A program made the translations under genes and the position numbers. The notes below the pieces were generated by a model. It worked only from the letters and a program-made list of their open reading frames with translations. It did not search any database and was not told the origin of the DNA. From positions 1 to 53,033 of the forward strand of contig JAGVQG010000050.1 of the NCBI GenBank assembly GCA_020051845.1: 53,033 bases of DNA, given 5' to 3'. This stretch comes from an archaeon (GTDB taxonomy: Archaea; Nanobdellota; Nanobdellia; Woesearchaeales; ARS49). Every line of letters starts with the position of its first letter. Positions within the stretch are counted from its first letter, which is position 1. This document shows positions 49,013-53,033 of this stretch, one piece after another.

Positions 49013-50185
49013 ATGGGATCTGGTCTCATGAAAAATATTCTACTGTTCATTGTCTTGATTTTGATCGTCGCAGTTGGCTGGAATATTGCTTCGACATGGG
49101 TTATTGCGCCAAAAGCACCAGCCTCAACTGAGGTGGTGCGTCCTGCTCATTGTCAGGACAGCACGCCCGATCATTATTGTTCTCAGGATCGGCCGATGTA
49201 TTGTATGAATGGTACTTTGACTTCAAAGCCGTCTTTGTGCGGCTGTCCTGATGGTCAGGTTGTCAAAGGTGAGTCTTGCTATACACCGACCCGTTGTCAA
49301 GATGGGACGATTGAAGGTCAATGCTCATCCAGGAAACCGTACATCTGCCAACATGATGGGGGTATGACTGTCAACGCATCTATTTGTGGTTGCCCAGCCA
49401 ATTACGAGCCTGATGGAGAAAACTGTGTATCCAGTCTGAAAAAAGGTCCTGTTGTGCGAAGTTTCTCGTATGTTCTGCGCTCAGCGAAGGAGGAGATTTC
49501 CGGAATTACGTTGTATAAGGGGATCAGTGATATGGTTGCGTCGATTCCAAGGACGTATGTTTGCAATCCAACGTGCCCTTCAGATAGTGAGCTGGCTCTT
49601 AGGGAGATAAACCAGCCAGAGCAACTCGAGAATATCCGTCCTCTTGCCGATGCGATATATTCTATGAGTCAGGTTCCTGATGAACGTGCGCGTATCGCCA
49701 TATCTTTGGTTCAACAAATACCTTATAATCAGGCTGGCTTCCTTGGCTGGGATTCTATATCCCGATATCCTTACGAAGTGTTGTATGAATATCATGGAGT
49801 GTGCGGCGAGAAGTCGCATTTGTTGGCTTTACTGCTTCGTGAACTGGGTTATGGTACGGTCTTGATGCGTTTCAGCGCAGAGAACCACATGACTGTCGGC
49901 ATCAAGTGTCCTGTTGAGTATAGCTTCCGCGGCTCTGGCTATTGCTTCATTGAGAGCACGAAGGGGTCTATAGTCACAGATGACCAGGGTGACTATGGCG
50001 GCGACACAACACTGTCATCCAATCCAGAACTCATCTTCATTTCTGACGGGCGTTCATTCGACAGCGTGAAGCAGGAGTATGACGACGCGAGGGCTTGGCA
50101 GCAGATCCGCAGCGGCCCTGAGGTCGTCGATGCCAAGACATACGCAGAATACAAAGAACTCAAGAGAAAGTATGGGATACCTTAG
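49013..50185 (+). CDS. membrane-anchored transglutaminase-like protein
   Basis: YHGVCGEKSHLLALLLRELGYGTVLMRFSAENHMTVGI (Cys/His of a transglutaminase-like core), Cys-rich ectodomain, N-terminal TM; 49013 ATG about 28 nt after ctttaatatat. Confidence 0.72.
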   Translation: MGSGLMKNILLFIVLILIVAVGWNIASTWVIAPKAPASTEVVRPAHCQDSTPDHYCSQDRPMYCMNGTLTSKPSLCGCPDGQVVKGESCYTPTRCQDGTIEGQCSSRKPYICQHDGGMTVNASICGCPANYEPDGENCVSSLKKGPVVRSFSYVLRSAKEEISGITLYKGISDMVASIPRTYVCNPTCPSDSELALREINQPEQLENIRPLADAIYSMSQVPDERARIAISLVQQIPYNQAGFLGWDSISRYPYEVLYEYHGVCGEKSHLLALLLRELGYGTVLMRFSAENHMTVGIKCPVEYSFRGSGYCFIESTKGSIVTDDQGDYGGDTTLSSNPELIFISDGRSFDSVKQEYDDARAWQQIRSGPEVVDAKTYAEYKELKRKYGIP

Positions 50186-50201
50186 ATGAGATGGTTGGGT
50201 T

Positions 50202-51659
50202 CTACCGTCTGCGCATGTTGATGACGCCTAATGCCATTATCCCTAAAGCGAGCAGGAGCGCCCATGTGCCGAATTCAGGGATGGGGGGTGTTTCGTCTTG
50301 TTCTGCGAAGCCGTCGAAGTGCTGGGCCGTGAAGGTCAATGTGTTTGCTGAACATGCGACGTTCGTGCAGATGGAGGGATCAGTGCAGTCGCCACCTATG
50401 TTGGCTTGAGTGGCTATGATGCCTCCATGTGCGATGATGCTTGCGGCGGTGGGATAGAATGAAGATGAATAGTATAGTTTGAAGTGGCTGCAATCGATGC
50501 CCCACATCTGAACATGTGCGGTGTTATTGAGGGTTGGGTTTAGATAAGGCATGTTCAAGCTGACAAATTTGTTGCCGATCTTTACATACGCGTCGAAATC
50601 TTGTCCTTCTGCATCAATAGTGCCTGGCCATTGAATTCTGCCTTGATCCGTGACAAGAGTTGCGTTCGGGATGTTGTGGATGTCGGAGACGGCCGCCCAG
50701 ATAGTGGTGCCATTTTCGAATTTTGTTGAGATAGGCACTGAGACGTTTTCCAGGCTATTATTGTAAGAAACCAAGACCTGGCTTGTGTAATTAATTGCCG
50801 TAATTATGCTTGCATTGCTGCTCATCGCAAGACCACGCCAGTTGCCGCTACCAGTATCGTTCCAGGTTTGGCCATAATCTGTGGAGATGTAGAGGGTATT
50901 GATGTTGCCTGCAATCTGTATCTGCCCTGTGCTGCTCATGGCGACATTATTGTAGTTGCTGGACGCTCCCTTATCTGTCCACGTTAGTCCGTAATCCGAG
51001 GAGACGGACAACGGGCCGTCGTCTCTGATCGCGGTCTGGAATCTTCCATTAGAACTCATAGCTACATCTTCCCAAGATCCGATGCTGCCTTGTGGAGACC
51101 AAGTTTGACCAGAATCATTTGATACATACAACTTTTGATAGGTATCGGTGCAGGCAGTCCGGTATTGGCCGTCAGCACTCATGGCGACGCCGCGCCATGA
51201 GTTGACGCTGGCTTTGGACGTCCATGTTTGACCGTAATCTGATGAGATGTATATGTTGCCCCCGTTCAAAGTGGCGGTTTGTAGTGTGCCGTTGCTAGAA
51301 ATCGCAACATCCCACCAATTACCCGAGATGCCTTTAGGCGTCCAGGTTTGACCGGAATCATTTGATACTATCAGTCTGCCCCCATAATATTCGGTTGCGG
51401 TCTGGTACGTGCCGTTGCTGCTCATCGCAACATCCCATCTGGAAGAACTATTGTGCTTAGGCGTCCAGCTTTGACCAGAATCATTTGAAACGTATAATGT
51501 ATCGCCCTCAGTGCATAACGTCTGGATCTGACCATCTGAACTCATCGCGACACCATACCAGTTATTTGCCCCAAGTACAACAGTCCAATTAATCGCAAGA
51601 ACAGGCAACGAGAACACTACGCACATGACGACCAGTATCAAGACTATCTTGCAACGCAT
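50202..51659 (-). CDS. PEFG-CTERM-like anchored BNR/beta-propeller protein
   Basis: About seven repeats of WxxVAMSSxGxxQTAxxxGxLYVSxDSGQTWTPKG; C-terminus PIPEFGTWALLLALGIMALGVINMRRR; signal peptide. Confidence 0.85.
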   Translation of the reverse strand: MRCKIVLILVVMCVVFSLPVLAINWTVVLGANNWYGVAMSSDGQIQTLCTEGDTLYVSNDSGQSWTPKHNSSSRWDVAMSSNGTYQTATEYYGGRLIVSNDSGQTWTPKGISGNWWDVAISSNGTLQTATLNGGNIYISSDYGQTWTSKASVNSWRGVAMSADGQYRTACTDTYQKLYVSNDSGQTWSPQGSIGSWEDVAMSSNGRFQTAIRDDGPLSVSSDYGLTWTDKGASSNYNNVAMSSTGQIQIAGNINTLYISTDYGQTWNDTGSGNWRGLAMSSNASIITAINYTSQVLVSYNNSLENVSVPISTKFENGTTIWAAVSDIHNIPNATLVTDQGRIQWPGTIDAEGQDFDAYVKIGNKFVSLNMPYLNPTLNNTAHVQMWGIDCSHFKLYYSSSFYPTAASIIAHGGIIATQANIGGDCTDPSICTNVACSANTLTFTAQHFDGFAEQDETPPIPEFGTWALLLALGIMALGVINMRRR

Positions 51660-51833
51660 ATGTGCCTCTTTGAGGGACCGTCATTGAAAGAAGTATATAT
51701 AATGGTGCGTCTGTGAAAGACCGGATAGTTCGACGGAAAAGTGTGGGCACGGGAGTGCTACGGGTCGTGTTTTTCGAGAGCATTCCTAAATTCTTGCGAA
51801 AGCTTTATATACTACCAAGTATTACCATATATC

Positions 51834-51860
51834 ATGGAGATACAAGAAATAACATGGTAA
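51834..51860 (+). CDS. possible 8-codon leader ORF (MEIQEITW)
   Basis: ATG GAG ATA CAA GAA ATA ACA TGG TAA, ATG about 27 nt after ctttatata; overlaps the ATG at 51854 out of frame. Confidence 0.35.
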   Translation: MEIQEITW

Positions 51861-52021
51861 AAATCCAACTAGATTTGTCCGACGAGGAAGATCAGATTGT
51901 TGAAGTTTTCAAACTGGTCAAGAGAGCAAAAACCAAGCAAGAAGCGATCAAGAAAATGATTGCTTACTTCGCGGTCGATATCAAACCGACGAAAGTCGAG
52001 GAAAAACAGTATTTCAAGTAA
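51854..52021 (+). CDS. DUF2683-like small protein
   Basis: MVKIQLDLSDEEDQIVEVFKLVKRAKTKQEAIKKMIAYF. Confidence 0.7.
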   Translation: MVKIQLDLSDEEDQIVEVFKLVKRAKTKQEAIKKMIAYFAVDIKPTKVEEKQYFK

Positions 52022-52032
52022 TGGAGGATAAA

Positions 52033-52836
52033 ATGGCATTCAAACACGCAGAATTCAACAGTACTAGGCAAGTTGAAGAGAAAGGTAGTTGGTTGACGGG
52101 TCGACCTGAGGCGATATGGGTCCGCAATAAGTACCAAACCGAATTGGATAACTCACATTCGGCTGTTGTCAATATGGTTCATTATTGCGAAGAGAAGAAC
52201 GAGGAACTCAAGAGTGCATATAATTTCGCACAAGGCATAAAACGCAATATAGATGCGCACATGTCAGAACGCGCATCAGCGTTCGACAGTCTCAATAATT
52301 TGTTGAACAAGGAAACTAAGTTTGAAGAAGGCATGTGGAAAACGACCCAAAAGGGTCGGAAGGTAAAATCAATTACAGTCAAACAGAAGTTCAAGGAATC
52401 TGATGTTGACGAAATGCGATTTGATTCCATGTTGGAGTACTTGAAGCAGTACCCAGAATACGCATCAAAATCAAGTTTCAGAAAGATTCTAGACAAGATC
52501 GAGGAAAAAGAACGCGAGATTCGTCATGCAAAACAAGAATATCATAAGGCAGTATCAAACTACAACCACTTGTTGTCCATGTTTGCCACGTACATACAAA
52601 AGGCACAGGATAAAATTGATGTTTATGAAAAGATTCTAACCGAAGGCGAGAAGAAACTGGCATCTACACGATATGTGAAGAGTGTATTCTTCAAGTTAGC
52701 ATCAGAGAAGACAAAGTCAGAGGTAACTCTAGATACTTTGCAGCACAGAATCAAACAATTCAGTAACACATTGGATCTAATCAAGAAAGATCACGCACAG
52801 AACAAAGGAAAAGAATTCGTTGAAATGGAGTACTAG
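52033..52836 (+). CDS. hypothetical coiled-coil protein
   Basis: MAFKHAEFNSTRQVEEKGSW; SD ggaggataaa directly before 52033; long charged helices. Confidence 0.7.
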   Translation: MAFKHAEFNSTRQVEEKGSWLTGRPEAIWVRNKYQTELDNSHSAVVNMVHYCEEKNEELKSAYNFAQGIKRNIDAHMSERASAFDSLNNLLNKETKFEEGMWKTTQKGRKVKSITVKQKFKESDVDEMRFDSMLEYLKQYPEYASKSSFRKILDKIEEKEREIRHAKQEYHKAVSNYNHLLSMFATYIQKAQDKIDVYEKILTEGEKKLASTRYVKSVFFKLASEKTKSEVTLDTLQHRIKQFSNTLDLIKKDHAQNKGKEFVEMEY

Positions 52837-52862
52837 ATTAATGGATATTAACGGAGGATAAA

Positions 52863-52955
52863 ATGAAACATCACAGACGTTTTCATAGAACGCCAAGCAG
52901 GGAATCGGAAGCAACAAGATACTATGTCAGAGCGGGCTTAGTAGAAAGTCATTAA
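52863..52955 (+). CDS. 30-aa basic small ORF
   Basis: MKHHRRFHRTPSRESEATRYYVRAGLVESH*; same GGAGGATAAAATG initiation context as the upstream gene; absent from the ORF track. Confidence 0.4.
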   Translation: MKHHRRFHRTPSRESEATRYYVRAGLVESH

Positions 52956-52963
52956 AGTAAACG

Positions 52964-53021
52964 CCGCCCAATAGCGTCTGAGAAGACGCAATGGGCGGGT
53001 GGCGGAGGTACTAGCTCCACC
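52964..53021 (+). ncRNA. possible structured RNA element (tandem hairpins), truncated by window end
   Basis: CCGCCCA-ATA-GCGTCT-GAGA-AGACGC-AA-TGGGCGG followed by GGTGG...CCACC. Confidence 0.35.
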
Positions 53022-53033
53022 ATGCAAAATAAA

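Noticed and set aside
50750-51660. Regularly spaced DNA repeats considered as a CRISPR-like array
   Set aside because: Repeats are in frame, about 120 nt apart and encode a BNR-type propeller motif.

Overview
The window is archaeal chromosomal DNA, judged from split RNA polymerase genes (rpoH-rpoB2-rpoB1-rpoA1-rpoA2), rpl30e, a NusA-like KH protein, rps12, rps7, Cbf5, and TATA-box-to-ATG spacing of about 26-30 nt at many genes. The lineage cannot be fixed from sequence alone; a DPANN-like or other deep-branching archaeon is possible. Main blocks: (1) a 0.5-6.7 kb run with a PhoU/AbrB-like regulator, an Lrp/AsnC-like regulator, a HAD phosphatase, a NadR-like P-loop kinase overlapping an HD phosphohydrolase, a second HD protein, a calcineurin-type phosphoesterase and an HExxH protein; (2) toxin-antitoxin-like modules (AbrB/PIN, an unusual HTH/PIN pair, MNT/HEPN, an orphan MNT, RelE/ParE-type); (3) a six-gene MoxR/DUF58/von Willebrand operon with two linked membrane/coiled-coil proteins; (4) cell-surface genes (pilin-like protein plus large secreted partner, lamin-tail protein, probable S-layer-like protein); (5) the interrupted RNA polymerase/str-type cluster, headed by a tRNA-Lys(UUU) that appears to carry a 19-nt intron in the T-loop with a textbook bulge-helix-bulge; (6) an accessory 3' end with a PEFG-CTERM-like beta-propeller protein, an orphan PEFG-CTERM fragment, CYTH, SGNH-hydrolase and transglutaminase-like proteins, and an AT-rich tail with a possible structured RNA. 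The strongest non-obvious finding is the tRNA-Lys T-loop intron (40791-40809) in a tRNA ending 11 nt upstream of rpoH. All family calls are from motif recognition by eye; no database search was run.
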